Shown in pieces: positions 10,513 through 20,059 of a DNA stretch of 64,000 bases. The stretch covers positions 16,554,001 through 16,618,000 of the forward strand of contig OU452204.1 in the NCBI GenBank assembly GCA_911728435.2, read 5' to 3'. Source of the DNA: Apoderus coryli. Lineage: Eukaryota > Arthropoda > Insecta > Coleoptera > Attelabidae. The position numbers and the translations under genes are program-made. A model generated the notes under the pieces. It had not been told where the DNA came from. It saw only the letters and a program-made list of their open reading frames with translations, and made no database searches. The stretch's first letter is position 1. Each line of letters starts with the position of its first letter.

Positions 10513-10875
10513 TTACCAATTACAATCTGTAAGGATTAAAGCGTTGCTGCTTCGTCTTTGATCTAACCATTTTCTGATTCTTGTCACATTTCTTTGAAAG
10601 TTTATCCCATTTTTCTCTGTCTTCCTTTCTATAGTTGTCGTCAGTTTCGGATTGAACTTAGATTCCAACTTAATATTCTTCTCTTGTCGTTCAGCATCAC
10701 GTATTCTTGTCCTAAGTATTGGATCACCGTAACAAATACTTAATAAAATCGAAAAACTACGTACCATCGATAATAATGACGTTGGGTCTAACAGACGTAA
10801 TATCGCACACCACATTTCTACGGGTAAATTAGGCAACTTTGTCGAAGATTCGATAATTCTGAATAATTTAAACAT
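10513..10875 (-). CDS. Small single-exon F-box-like protein
   Basis: The frame of 120 residues begins at the first ATG after a plausible 57-base leader. Residues about 14-50 read 'LPNLPVEMWCAILRLLDPTS' then 'LLSMVRSF...ICYGDPILR', matching the L-P-x-E-hydrophobic-x2-I-x-x-x-L-x(5)-L pattern of F-box motifs, which bind Skp1 in SCF ubiquitin ligases. The rest is basic and polar ('RTRIRDAERQEKN', 'RIRKWLDQRR') with no recognised substrate-binding repeats. There is no TE coding sequence within about 360 bp. Function beyond the F-box-like motif is not inferable. It could be a lineage-specific multicopy gene or a retrocopy, and no polyadenylation signal is obvious. Confidence 0.6.
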   Translation of the reverse strand: MFKLFRIIESSTKLPNLPVEMWCAILRLLDPTSLLSMVRSFSILLSICYGDPILRTRIRDAERQEKNIKLESKFNPKLTTTIERKTEKNGINFQRNVTRIRKWLDQRRSSNALILTDCNW

Positions 10876-10930
10876 TTTCGCGTTATAAATTCACTTACTG
10901 CTACTCGCACACTACAATTCTTCAAATTGA

Positions 10931-10965
10931 ACTGATGTTACTCTGCGCGATACCCGCTTTATATA
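10931..10965 (-). promoter_or_regulatory. Core promoter: TATA box plus TCAGT initiator
   Basis: On the minus strand TATATAAAG lies at 10965-10957 and TCAGT at 10935-10931. The initiator A at 10933 is 32 bases downstream of the first T of the TATA box, the normal arthropod spacing. Transcription from there gives a 57-base leader to the ATG of the F-box-like gene. Confidence 0.65.
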
Positions 10966-10987
10966 CTTGTACCCATGCGCAGCGCGA

Positions 10988-11030
10988 CCAATAGGATTTA
11001 TGCTTCGCTCACATGTCCTCACGCCATTGG
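10988..11030 (-). promoter_or_regulatory. Pair of CCAAT boxes
   Basis: CCAAT occurs on the plus strand at 10988-10992 and on the minus strand (ATTGG) at 11026-11030, about 25-65 bases upstream of the TATA box of the F-box-like gene. This fits NF-Y type upstream elements; function is inferred. Confidence 0.35.
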
Positions 11031-11212
11031 TTAACTATACATACAGGGCAAATCACGGCTAACCGGATGGTTTACTTCCGATTTTTAAGTGTGCTGTGTT
11101 AGGAAAATAGTTATATGTGCAGTTTCAGTAACCGTAGTAAGTAAATAAATAAAAATTATGTGGACTCAAGAATAATAGCACTTGATAACAATATTGGAAA
11201 TAAAAAAATGTG

Positions 11213-11349
11213 TGTGTTATTTTTTAACAAAATAGTGTCGTAAAGTTCCACTAAAATTACGAAATGTGAGGAATGTTTACCGCCTTCCATACTATACATG
11301 GTGGTCTCGATTTCAATGGGGAAGTTGAGAATCCGGAGAGTATGGCAAC
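11213..11349 (+). repeat. Dispersed repeat, copy B
   Basis: Second copy of the sequence at 9117-9236, with a small internal insertion ('aaaatagtgtcgta'). Confidence 0.6.
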
Positions 11350-11425
11350 TTAAAACGAAACACAACTCGAAAGTGTGTACAATCTAAAGAAATTCATAAA
11401 AACCTGAAATATTATACATGTATAC

Positions 11426-11621
11426 GGCAACATCTAGCTGTTTGAGCAGGCAAAATGATCGGTGAAACAAAGGTCACAAGCGATGGCCTGACAAGAAGTA
11501 AGAACTTCCTTAAATCCAATTGCCAATACGCCTGATTTTCGCTAGCAAGAGGCGTCCGGTCATCGTTTGTGAGTTTTTTTTCAGCAAGCATGTTGTCTGC
11601 TCAAACACTATAGATGTCGCC
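11426..11621. mobile_element. ~196-bp MITE
   Basis: Its terminal inverted repeats are about 30 bp, starting 'ggcaacatctag' and (complement of right end) 'ggcgacatctat', then 'tgtttgagcag' in both. No clear TSD was found, so the superfamily is not assigned. Confidence 0.6.
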
Positions 11622-13452
11622 CTCTTGTTATAAATACTTTAGTGTCATACCAGAAAACATCGGAACTTTGAATCACATTGCATGTTGATCACATGGTGTG
11701 TAGTGAATTTCCATCGTGAGTCCAAATTAAAAAATAAATGATTCGATTTTACTGAAACAATTTTTGTTAAATAGTTCAAAGAAGATTTTTGACCAAATCA
11801 AATCTACAGTGCTCATGAGTCTGGACTTGTCTGGAAGAGTACTAGACAAAAGATAATTACACCTCTGACTATGGTTTTTGGTTTTAAAAATCTTTGGCAT
11901 AAGCAGGTGATTTTCAATTTTCTAAAACTCATGAAAAACGATAGATATTGTTGCAAGAACAATGGCAATGTCAATAAAAATCGTGTTCTTTAAAATTTTG
12001 ACCATGAGAATCAACTAAAAAAATTCGCGCGAAACCAGCTAATCTCGAGGTCAAGCGGTAGTCAGCGGCCACACAACGGCAACACCAATAATTAAAAATT
12101 CCTAATGACAGACAGTATAGCAAAATGAATGTAAATAACCAGCCATTTATATATATATGGCCGATTAAGTCAACCCAATCAGGTCGAGTTCAAGCATCCC
12201 TTTAAATTTGTCATGGGGCGGTACTTTTCAGTGTCGATATTTTGAAATTTGTAATATGTAGGAGGCTGAAGATCGACTGCGATTTTTACGAATATAAATT
12301 ATTGCAAATTACCTAAATCTGCAAGAATGACCGGAAATGCTTTACTGTATTGATTATATCTTTAAATTACACGATGTCTTGCCACATTTTCCAAAATCAA
12401 AGCTTGCATACGGGCAATATTCCATATGTCCTAGAAAATTCGAAATATCAATAATTTTTTTAAAAATGTTAACTTTAGCATTGATTACTTTCAAATAACT
12501 TTGGGTTATACTTTTAACGTGTTTAACTTTCATCCAGTCTCCAAATAGAACTTTATATGTTAAACGTCATGAGATTTTTAAAGTTTTAAAGTTTATAATA
12601 ATGCCGCATCTGTCGTTTTAATAATTTCTTTCAGAAATTAAGTTTTCTATAGCTGCTCTAGAAAATTTACACCACCCTGTAGCATTGTAAACAATATTTA
12701 GTCAAGAACCATGGTACTAGTACTATAATAAAATAGCGACAAATTGAAAAATGTAAGGTATCCTTGTTTTCCGTAATTAACAAATTTGAATTGATTCAAC
12801 ATAAAATGCATTTCACATATTTGTATTACAGTTGAAATGAATGGATTAAAAAGAATGAGAGAAAACAGTTACCGATCTTCTTATATGGAAGTTAAATTAT
12901 CTTATACTGTTGCGTGTATACGTACTACCTCTGGTTTAATAGCAGACAACCATAACATCAATTTTAAACGCAAAACTTATCATTATCTCGTCTTACTTTT
13001 GACAAAATTATGAGCTATAATCATGGTTTATTACAGTCAAAAATCAATTAATCGAATAGTAGCCGGTTATTTATTGTTGCTTATCAATTTGCTGACTGTC
13101 TGCTTTGGCAAGTAATATTTTCAACACCTTATAATAAATAGTAATACTTAATTAACTAATGATTATAGAAATAGTCCATTTTCTTATGAGGAGTTGTATT
13201 TTAAGGATGAATAATTATTATGGAGTTTCGCTGGTTTGTAATTTAAAATGGGCTATTTCTGTATCAAAAATAGTATTGTTCAAATGCCAACCATCAAAAT
13301 ATATCGTTTAAACGTCAATAAATTCCTTATTTATTTATTTAGGTTACATCTGTACAGAGAGAAAGAATATATCCCAATTGCAGGACAGAAACAAACACAC
13401 ATATTCCGGATACAGAATACAAATGAGGCTCACCGAGTCATAGACAAAACAC
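11622..13452. other. No gene recognised
   Basis: AT-rich sequence with no convincing reading frame, structured RNA or second-copy repeat. Confidence 0.35.
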
Positions 13453-13588
13453 ATAATAATAATAATAATAATAAAAGGACTTTATTTTTAACTCTCCGAG
13501 AGTCAGCTTAGCTATTGCTAACCGAGCATGTAAATTAAATTACAAACATCACTATTATAATTGAATTTTGACTGTGTACAAAACATAT

Positions 13589-14036
13589 TGTGACGAATAT
13601 TAAAATGTCCCCTACGCTTAGAGAAAAGTAGATACATCCGGCAACACCGCGTTAGCTGTACAATAGTAATTAGGTGATATGTTCTGGAATGATCGCGACT
13701 CAAACTAACGGGAGGCCACTCTGTACAGATTTGGTGTGCTTTGCCTCGTCCGGGGCAGCGCTGTGTTGATTTGGTGGAATGTGCCTCGCTAACCGTACGG
13801 ATATGGGATCAACGTACGCGCGCCAGAATGTTGTAGAACAAACGTCTATTTTCGAGAAAGAAACAAGTCATATATAAGGCCAGCATGAGAAGGACGGACA
13901 ACCAGTAATGAAGTCTATGGTTAAGAACAGTGAAAATAAATATAGTTCTTTTAAGTGTTTAGTTTTTAAGTGTAAATAAATTAGTTTAATTCAAATCTCG
14001 ATATTATTTCACAAAAGAACCCAGAAAAACGTTACA
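13589..14036 (+). mobile_element. Solo LTR
   Basis: It begins TGTGACG and ends CGTTACA, short inverted termini with TG...CA. It contains a TATA-like 'catatataagg' near 13872 and an A/T-rich downstream half. No primer-binding site, coding region or second LTR is attached. The flanks do not give a clean TSD, so orientation and family are tentative. Confidence 0.55.
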
Positions 14037-14103
14037 GTATATATAGAAAAACAAAACAAAATAAATATCGGAGATGTAACAAAAAAAAGTTAATAAAGAA
14101 ACA

Positions 14104-14360
14104 AAACGCACTAACATCAATTATTGATTCAACAAAAACAATTTGTAATTTCGCTTGAAGCTTGCCTGACTGAGACTATACATTTCGATGTGGAGGCACA
14201 TTGAGGAGATATCGGTAACGAGTGTCTCTGTCGTGATCACATCTATATCTCAGTTTTTCCCGCAAATAATTAGGACATCCAGTCGAAATAACCTTATGAA
14301 CCAAGCAGGTCATGTGTAACAACCGTTTATCCATTTTCAGCCATCCCAATTGGTTTTTTT
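14104..14360 (-). pseudogene. LINE polyprotein C-terminal fragment
   Basis: It reads 'GWLKMDKRLLHMTCLVHKVI', 'CPNYLREKLRYRCDHDRDTR' and 'SLSQASFKRNYKL', the conserved post-reverse-transcriptase region of CR1/Jockey-type LINEs (the same region is visible at 24.0-24.2 kb and 52.9-53.1 kb). It is open over most of its length but carries no catalytic domain. Confidence 0.6.
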
Positions 14361-14641
14361 AACATCCTTCTGGTCCTCCACTCGCACACCTAGGTACGCA
14401 CTTAAGCCCCCGGCGTGTATGAATGGCGTACTTCAGCCTTGAAGGATATTGTGCCTTTTCAGGACCATACTGCACTCACTATCATTCTACTACCACGCAA
14501 CATTCATTCTTCGCCTAGATGGGCCACCGTCAGGTACCGTCTATAATGAGCCCCCTAAACGGTCACCCGCCACGCGACATTCATTTTACAACCTAGACAG
14601 TCACCCATCCAAATTGTAGCCGCGCTCAACAGAGCTGCACT

Positions 14642-14857
14642 TTAACGGTCGTCACTATATGATCCCGTCGTGAAATTAGCTTCAGCTGTAACATAACCAC
14701 TCCTGTCGTATGTCACATAGACCTGTGTATCGTCCGCATACTGGTGCATATCACAAGCCGTCAAACAGCCCAGCATACCCACTGTGAATAAAACAAATAG
14801 TAGAGGTTCCAGTATCGACCCCTGAGGAACTCCCCTCTCTAGCGGAAGGCATTTCAA
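14642..14857 (-). pseudogene. LINE reverse transcriptase palm fragment
   Basis: 'GVPQGSILEPLLFVLFT' and 'HQYADDTQVYV' are the conserved palm blocks including the Y-A-D-D catalytic pair. About 70 residues remain open before the frame ends. It belongs to the same minus-strand LINE as 14104-14360. Confidence 0.8.
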
Positions 14858-14954
14858 ATGCCTACCGTTGATAAAAACAGCTTGCGTAAATAGTCTTTAG
14901 AAAAATAACAGTAAATTGTTGTGCCATTAATTAAAAAAAAAATACTATGTGCTC

Positions 14955-15111
14955 GTGGTAATTCGCATAACAGGTGTGTACCGCGTGCAGCTTAGCGGGT
15001 AGCATGTGGGCTTTGTAATTGGAAAGTTGTTGGTTCGATCCCAGCTCTTGCAATTTTTTAGTTATAATTTCTGAACAAAGTAGTTATGTAGGTTGGTTTT
15101 TTTTTTTTTTT
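14955..15111 (+). mobile_element. tRNA-derived SINE candidate
   Basis: An A-box-like stretch (14987-14999, 'gcagcttagcggg') and a near-perfect B box GGTTCGATCCC (15032-15042) stand at tRNA spacing. The T arm pairs (GTTGG with CCAGC around TTCGATC). The region corresponding to the acceptor stem does not pair, so this is not a working tRNA. A non-tRNA tail follows to a 15-T run (15097-15111) that abuts the RNase H region of the next LINE. Confidence 0.5.
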
Positions 15112-15428
15112 GAAAGGGTCCATAAGGCCGCCTGGCTATCTGAACATATATTGATTAGTTTGTTTGTATAATTGTATAAACCCTCCATCTGTTTAGTTTT
15201 GCACACTGCAAAATTGCAAACACTTCCGCTTGAAATACGGATGTGTTTTTCCCAAGTCTCACTGTATATTCCTGCACCACCTCCACTTTCGGTTTTTGAC
15301 CCGTCTGTAAACCAGGTTATCCCTCTCAGTGCCCGTATGCAGTCTTGATCAAGAACTTCGCGGTCCATAATATGCACTTCGAAGTTTATGTCAAATTCAA
15401 ATTTTGGTATGATGTGATCCATGGACAT
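15112..15428 (-). pseudogene. LINE RNase H domain
   Basis: 'TWFTDGSKTESGGGAGIYSE' contains the first catalytic Asp of RNase HI, and 'ICSDSQAALWTL' supplies the later SDSQAAL motif with another catalytic Asp. The middle Glu region reads 'TKQMEGLYNYT' where the family has A-E-..A. The frame is shifted against the preceding reverse transcriptase frame and ends in the A/T run, so the last part of the domain is lost. Confidence 0.75.
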
Positions 15429-16687
15429 GTCTATGATGCCATCCCCAATACATACCCCAATTTTGGTATCCCCAATAAGTGGGTACAGTTCCTACCAACC
15501 CTCGCAGTCTAATGAAGGCCGCCCCCGCCTCCATCCTTACCATGATGTGCAAGGGTGGGAGGTTCAGCAATACTTCCATTGCGGCTGTCGAAGTAGTTCT
15601 AAAAGCGCCCGTCATTGCTAAGCAGGCAAGCTTCTGTACCCTGCGCAACTCAGCAATGGCAGTATGCTGTTCCGTTTTCGTCCACCAAATCAGCGACGAG
15701 TATGTTATCATAGGTCTAACTACCGCAGTGTACAACCAGTGCATCATCTTTGGATTTAGTCCCCATGTTTTCCCATGAGAGCGTCTGAGTAACATAAGCG
15801 TTCTCTCCGCTCTTGCTCTGGTTCTTTTAAGGTGTGCGGTCCAGGTAAGCTTTGAGTCTAGAGTGACCCCTAAATACTTTACCTCCCCGGACATTTTTAA
15901 GATTGCACCATGAAGGTACAGTGGTCCTAGTCCATCTGTTTTCTTCCTCCTGGTGAAAGCGATCATTGCTGACTTTGACGGGCTCATTCTTAGTCTCTGT
16001 TCCAAAGTCCAGCTTGTTGCTATATCAAGGGCCTGTTGCATACGTTCCCATACTATGCTATTAAACTTTCCCTGGACATGTATGACTAGGTCGTCTGCGA
16101 AACCCAGTACCCCAAATCCTTCATTGTCCAGAACTCTTAGCAACTCGTCTATAACAAGGTTCCACATCAGAGGAGATGGTACTCCCCCTGCGGGCACCCT
16201 CGTACAGGCTTAGCTATTATTGTATCCCCCATTAGGTACTGAAGTACATATACCATTCTTCCTTTAAGCATGCAGTTTATCCACCTGCAGCAAGTCGCGT
16301 TGATGCCTCGTTGCCTCAGTGACCCTAGGATTGAGTTCGTTAAAACGTTATCGAAGGCTCCCTGTATGTCCAGGAAGGTTGCAAGTAGAACCTCCCTGCT
16401 CTCCAGGGCGTATTCCGCCTTACTAACTAATTGATGCAGCGCTGTCTCAGTCGACATGCCGCATCTAAACGCATATTGGTTCGGGTGTAATGGCACTATT
16501 TCCAAAGCCCCGTCCCGAATATGTCTATCTATTATTTTTTCCAGCGTCTTTAGCAAGAAAGACGTTAGACTTATTGGTCGCATAGCCTTTGCCCCTTCCT
16601 GTCCGGATTTCCCAGGTTTGGGTATAAATGCTACTCTGCTTATCTGCCAACTTTTTGGCAGATATCCCAGTGTAGTGCCGCCTTTAT
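15397..16687 (-). pseudogene. LINE reverse transcriptase, central and C-terminal part
   Basis: Blocks in order are 'SWQISRVAFIPKPGKSG', 'MRPISLTSFLLKTLEKIIDR', 'HPNQYAFRCGMSTETAL', 'TFLDIQGAFDNV' (first catalytic Asp), 'VRGCPQGEYHLL' with a frameshift near 16195, 'GVPSPLMWNLVIDELL', 'GVLGFADDLVIH' (catalytic Asp pair) and 'VKYLGVTLDSKLTW'. These are in the expected order and spacing. The frameshift at the GCPQG block and a second frame change near 15420 inactivate it. Confidence 0.8.
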
Positions 16688-17126
16688 TGTAGTTCATCAA
16701 AACAACTTATAGTTGGACCAACGTTTTATTTTTCTTAATATTCAACAATTTTACACTTATAACAATTTAGATGGTAAATGTTTATATACAATGAATACAT
16801 GGTATTTACATCTTTTTCATCTATTAACTGATTATTTCTAATTATAAAGGTGACTGTATTTATATGGCAATGTACGTGCTAGGTCTAGGTCAGCGTCAAG
16901 TGTGGCGCCTTGAATTATATTATTATAAATACACCTGTTAATGGTTTTGTTTAATGTTTTGAATTATGTTATTATAATACGATTGTTTTGTTATGTGTTT
17001 TTGGATTCTATTATCATAACACAATTGTAGATTTGTTATGCTATGTTTGTTTATGTAAGACTAATATTACTTATTTTAATAGGGTGAAATCTTGGTTAAT
17101 ACAGGGTGCAAACCGAGTGCACCACA
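16688..17126 (-). repeat. Gypsy 3' LTR, 439 bp
   Basis: It starts TGTGGTGCACTCGG next to the polypurine tract and ends GATGAACTACA at the LINE junction, with TG...CA termini. Confidence 0.65.
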
Positions 17127-17140
17127 TCTCCTCCTTTTGG
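17127..17140 (-). other. Polypurine tract
   Basis: CCAAAAGGAGGAGA on the minus strand, immediately before the TGTGG start of the LTR. This is the expected plus-strand primer position of an LTR retrotransposon. Confidence 0.65.
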
Positions 17141-17272
17141 GAGAATGAACTTCATTGTGGCCAGCAATGAAGGTCATTATCTGGTAATGCTTTATTATAT
17201 ACACCTAGAGTAAAATAAACTAAAAATAACTAAATGGATATATACAAAAACTTATACTAATAATGTTTATGG

Positions 17273-17767
17273 CTATATACACTGCACTCTGTTTTTGTGG
17301 ATATTCACGTCTCTGTTTTTTGTGTCTTTAATAGTACAATTTACACTATTTTGCTCACTGTTCACTATCACATGTGGTCCTTTGTACCATGGGTCGATTG
17401 TATCTATACATACAACTTCCATTGCTCTTTGTGGTGTAGGCGTTATTACCATAGGTTCCTGATGACCTGGTTTCCGTTTATTTAATTGGCATTTTTGGCA
17501 TTGCTTGATATACTTGGCTACTTCCTTTGACATTCCTTTCCATCTATACAGCGTGCGAAGTTTCTTGAGAAGTCGCTTTTGTCCGCAGTGTCCTCCTAAT
17601 AACGGATTATCGTGATATTTTTCTATGAGTTTTAGCTTAGTTACCTTGTCTTTAATATTTTCGGGTTCCTTATATAACCGTATACTTTCCAATTTTAAGT
17701 ATTTTTCTGCTGCTTCTTTTACTTCATTTATTGTATACAATTTAAATATATCATCATTCAATTTCAT
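17273..17767 (-). pseudogene. Gypsy integrase, catalytic core deleted
   Basis: This is a 164-residue open frame. Residues about 50-95 hold an HHCC zinc-binding domain: 'EKYHDNPLLGGHCGQKRLLK' and 'YIKQCQKCQLNK', with the His pair and CxxC. 'PQRAMEVVCIDTI' is the start of the integrase core with the first Asp. It then jumps to 'WYKGPHVIVNSEQN...NIHKNRV', the C-terminal GPY/F-type domain. The D,D-35-E remainder is missing by an in-frame deletion of roughly 150 residues, judged from the usual domain length. Integration activity is therefore lost although the frame is open. Confidence 0.8.
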
Positions 17768-17773
17768 TTTTAT

Positions 17774-18158
17774 GTGCCATACTGCCCCGGAATACCATAC
17801 ACAGGCTGCTAATCAGAGAGTCCCCTCCATCCTACAGCATTTTTGGATAAATGCCGTCAATTCCCGGCGATTTATATGGTTTAAATGTTCTCAAGGCCCA
17901 TTTAATTTCACTACACTTTATCACTGTCTTTGCGTATTGCCAGCTCTCTCCGGTAGCCTTTATTTTGGGTCCCAGATTCGTATGCTGCCAATTTTCCAGG
18001 GACATATTTTTAATTTCGCAGCCGGGAAAGTGTACTCTCAGAAGTTCTCTAATAGTATCCCTTCCCGTATTTGTGAAGACACCGGTTTCTCCCCTTATAG
18101 TCGTAATGGTGTCTCCTGTTCCCTTCGCGAGGGTAGGGTAGGTAGTTGGGTTAGTTTA
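17774..18158 (-). pseudogene. LINE reverse transcriptase N-terminal region
   Basis: It reads 'TGDTITTIRGETGVFTNTGR', 'LRVHFPGCEIKN', 'IKCSEIKWALRTFKPYKSPG', 'IDGIYPKMLQDGG'. The F-K-x-x-K-S-P-G-x-D-G-I-Y-P block is the entry to the reverse transcriptase domain in R1/I-type LINEs. It continues directly into 'LGYLPKSW' at 16687 once the gypsy insertion is ignored. Confidence 0.75.
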
Positions 18159-18312
18159 GATTTTTTATTTATAATTTTAGAATAACGTTGTTATATTGTT
18201 GTTGACGTTGTCAAAAATATTACTTTGAATAAAAAATGTTGTTCAATTGGGGTTATCGCCGAACGACAATTTTCCATGAAGACAAAATAGAAGAAGTTAA
18301 AACACAATATCA

Positions 18313-18588
18313 GGAATAATTTCAAGAAAACCTAATTACTTAGAAGAATATGAATTATATGTTGCGTACTGTTTACGTTCTACTTCAAATGAAGCACCAA
18401 ATAATAATTATCAAGTGGCAAGAAGAGATGGATATTTAAAATTAAATAAAGATAATGGTACCAAGAAAGCTCTTTTAGTTGAAAGGTTTTCAGGCGAGGA
18501 ATTTAGTTACGCCCCAGTTTGTCGTATTACAACAATTAGAAGGATGATGCTTCATCGTCAAACGTACATCGGAGGCAAATTTAATTGA
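18313..18588 (+). pseudogene. Ty1/copia reverse transcriptase fragment
   Basis: An uninterrupted 91-codon frame without an ATG reads 'SRKPNYLEEYELYVAYC', then '...STSNEAPNNNYQVA', and near the end 'FSYAPVCRITTIRRMM'. The last matches the copia Y-A-P-V-x-R-x-T-T-I-R block at the start of reverse transcriptase, and 'KP.YL..Y' precedes it in copia pol proteins. The segment linking the two is shortened. No LTR is recognised beside it. Confidence 0.55.
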
Positions 18589-19084
18589 AAAAATGCCAAC
18601 GTTAACATAATATTCAATATTTGGTTTGAAAATCAAATATTTGGCAAACACAGTGTAGCTTTAAGGTAGTCTACTAGTAGTGAATACTGAATAGAACCAA
18701 ACAAAACGTACGCAGGAACAATATTAAAAATTTGGCACGTACCGAAGCGTTTGTTATCGGCGTAATATCAAAGAATCAATTTTATTGACAATATTATTTA
18801 CCGCTTTACGCTGTATATCTTTGGTTGTTTTTTCTAATTATCACGTCAGACTCTATAATTGTTGTAAATTTAATACAGGTGCTTAGACATTGGTATACAA
18901 ACATGAAATTAGTATCTATTTGTTCATTATTATTGTTTATATAAATAAATAATTATTTGGTGTTTCATTAAAAGTCTACGAAACTTTACTTATTATTATT
19001 ATAATTAATAATGTTAGGGCTATACCTAGACCTCTTCGAAAACTTAATTCATCATCAATTGTTGTACCGGTTTTCGTCGACAGC
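18589..19084. other. No gene recognised
   Basis: AT-rich spacer between the copia and LINE fragments. Confidence 0.35.
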
Positions 19085-19690
19085 AGGTTTATCAAGTTCA
19101 TACTGTATATACTATCTCGTCCATGGCCTTCAATAGAAATAGTCATCAGGTACTGGTGGCAAAACTTACCGAGTACGGTGTTGGATTGCGGGTTGATGCA
19201 ATGGCTTACTAGCTATTTGTCTGGTCGTACACAGATTGTACGCATATGTGGTTTTAGGTCTTCTGGTGTCCCTCAGGGTTCACATCTCGGGCCTCTTTGG
19301 TGTAATTTGTTTGTTCGTGAATGATATTGCCAAATATTTCTTAAACAGCAACTTTAAGCTTAAGACATTGCGAGATGCAGAAATTATACAGGCAGAGTTG
19401 AAGAATGGGTTTTTGTGGCGTATCTAAAAGTTTTGTTATAAATTGTAATAGATCAGGATGCCTATAAATTATAATTACAGTAATCATGGCTCTGAATTGA
19501 GTTCCCTGTCGTTTGCTCCTCAGATTACTAACATGACTAATAAGACATTTACAATGCTGGGATTTTTAATAGGCAGACTTTGGCGACATGAATTCGTTTA
19601 TTGTTTGGCAAATTGATCTGTAACAGCGCGGCTAGATTTAAACAAAAAAATCTCAAACATCTTAACACTTATCGAAAATAATTAAAATAT
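19085..19690 (+). pseudogene. CR1/Jockey-type LINE reverse transcriptase fragment
   Basis: Blocks read 'AFNRNSHQVLVAKLTEYGV' (the F-D-x-V-x-H region with the first Asp replaced), 'SYLSGRTQIVRI', 'SGVPQGSHLGPLWCNLFVND' and, further on, 'ITNMTNKTFTMLGFLIGR'. The Y/F-A-D-D segment is missing: after 'DIAKYFLNSNFKLKTLRDAE' the sequence jumps downstream. Multiple stops are present. Confidence 0.7.
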
Positions 19691-19805
19691 CTTGGATCTT
19701 TTTGTTGCTTTAAGTCACGTTTAGAAACTATAATTAACTGTTTTAAATATTTCGATGAAATATAACGATCATAATTAGTATTACTTTATAGAAAGTGGCA
19801 CTCTG

Positions 19806-20052
19806 TTAGATTTCGTCAACTTGAGCATCATCATTATCATCAGTCTCGCTGTCGTCATCTTGTCCTAAAGTTATTATAATGTGCTCAATTTCCTCCAAAA
19901 TTCTTCTTCCAACTCCTTAACATGTCGACAAAAAACTTCTTTTAATGTAGTTAGATTGGAATTTCCGGTTGTATTGCGGGTTCTTATATATTTAATTTAA
20001 GTTTTGCGTAAGTTAGCTCTATTAGGTTTAGGTCGCACATATACGGAGGCGT
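19806..20052 (-). pseudogene. DDE transposase C-terminal tail, Tc1/mariner (DDE_3) type
   Basis: The minus strand reads 'YMCDLNLIELTYAKLK', the conserved P-Y-x-C-D-L-N-P-I-E-x-x-W-x-x-x-K block containing the final catalytic acidic residue, then a decayed helix region. It ends in an acidic tail 'QDDDSETDDNDDAQVDEI' followed by a stop. Most of the gene is absent upstream. Confidence 0.5.
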
Positions 20053-20059
20053 TCAAAGA

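Larger units (their letters stand above)
13453..14857 (-). mobile_element. CR1/Jockey-type LINE, 3' part, with solo LTR inside
   Basis: The 3' end is an (ATT)n tail at 13474-13453 preceded by AATAAAG on the minus strand. The C-terminal coding is at about 14360-14110 and a reverse transcriptase piece is at 14857-14642. A solo LTR (13589-14036) lies in the 3' untranslated part. The 14361-14641 segment between the coding pieces is unexplained and contains an internal imperfect duplication ('ccacgc.acattcatt'). Confidence 0.65.
16688..17768 (-). mobile_element. Gypsy-type LTR retrotransposon fragment with only its 3' LTR
   Basis: It is flanked by TTTAT on both sides (16683-16687, 17769-17773). 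Removing it and one copy rejoins the LINE frame ('GSMAHKGGTTLGYLPKSW'). On the minus strand it carries a partial integrase gene, a polypurine tract (17140-17127) and one LTR (17126-16688, TGTGGTGC...ACTACA). There is no LTR at the other end, which is odd for an element with a TSD. Confidence 0.75.
15112..18158 (-). mobile_element. I/R1/LOA-group LINE with gypsy insertion
   Basis: In minus-strand order it contains a 5'-truncated start near 18158, the reverse transcriptase N-terminal region (18158-17774), a gypsy insertion (17768-16688), the rest of the reverse transcriptase (16687-15400) and an RNase H domain (15428-15112). A reverse transcriptase plus RNase H in one LINE ORF indicates the I/R1/LOA/Outcast group. 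The SINE-like element cuts off the 3' end. Confidence 0.75.

Noticed and set aside
13453..13474. CRISPR-like or satellite array
   Set aside because: Simple (ATA)n tail of a LINE; no spacer-repeat structure exists anywhere in the window.
15032..15042. A functional tRNA gene
   Set aside because: The T arm and boxes are good but no acceptor stem pairs, so it is called as a SINE candidate.
15421..16700. Plus-strand open frames over the LINE reverse transcriptase
   Set aside because: Antisense shadows; the minus strand carries the reverse transcriptase and RNase H motifs.
19041..19075. Penelope-type hairpin near 'catcatcaattg'
   Set aside because: The GAAAC half and the paired stem are missing.
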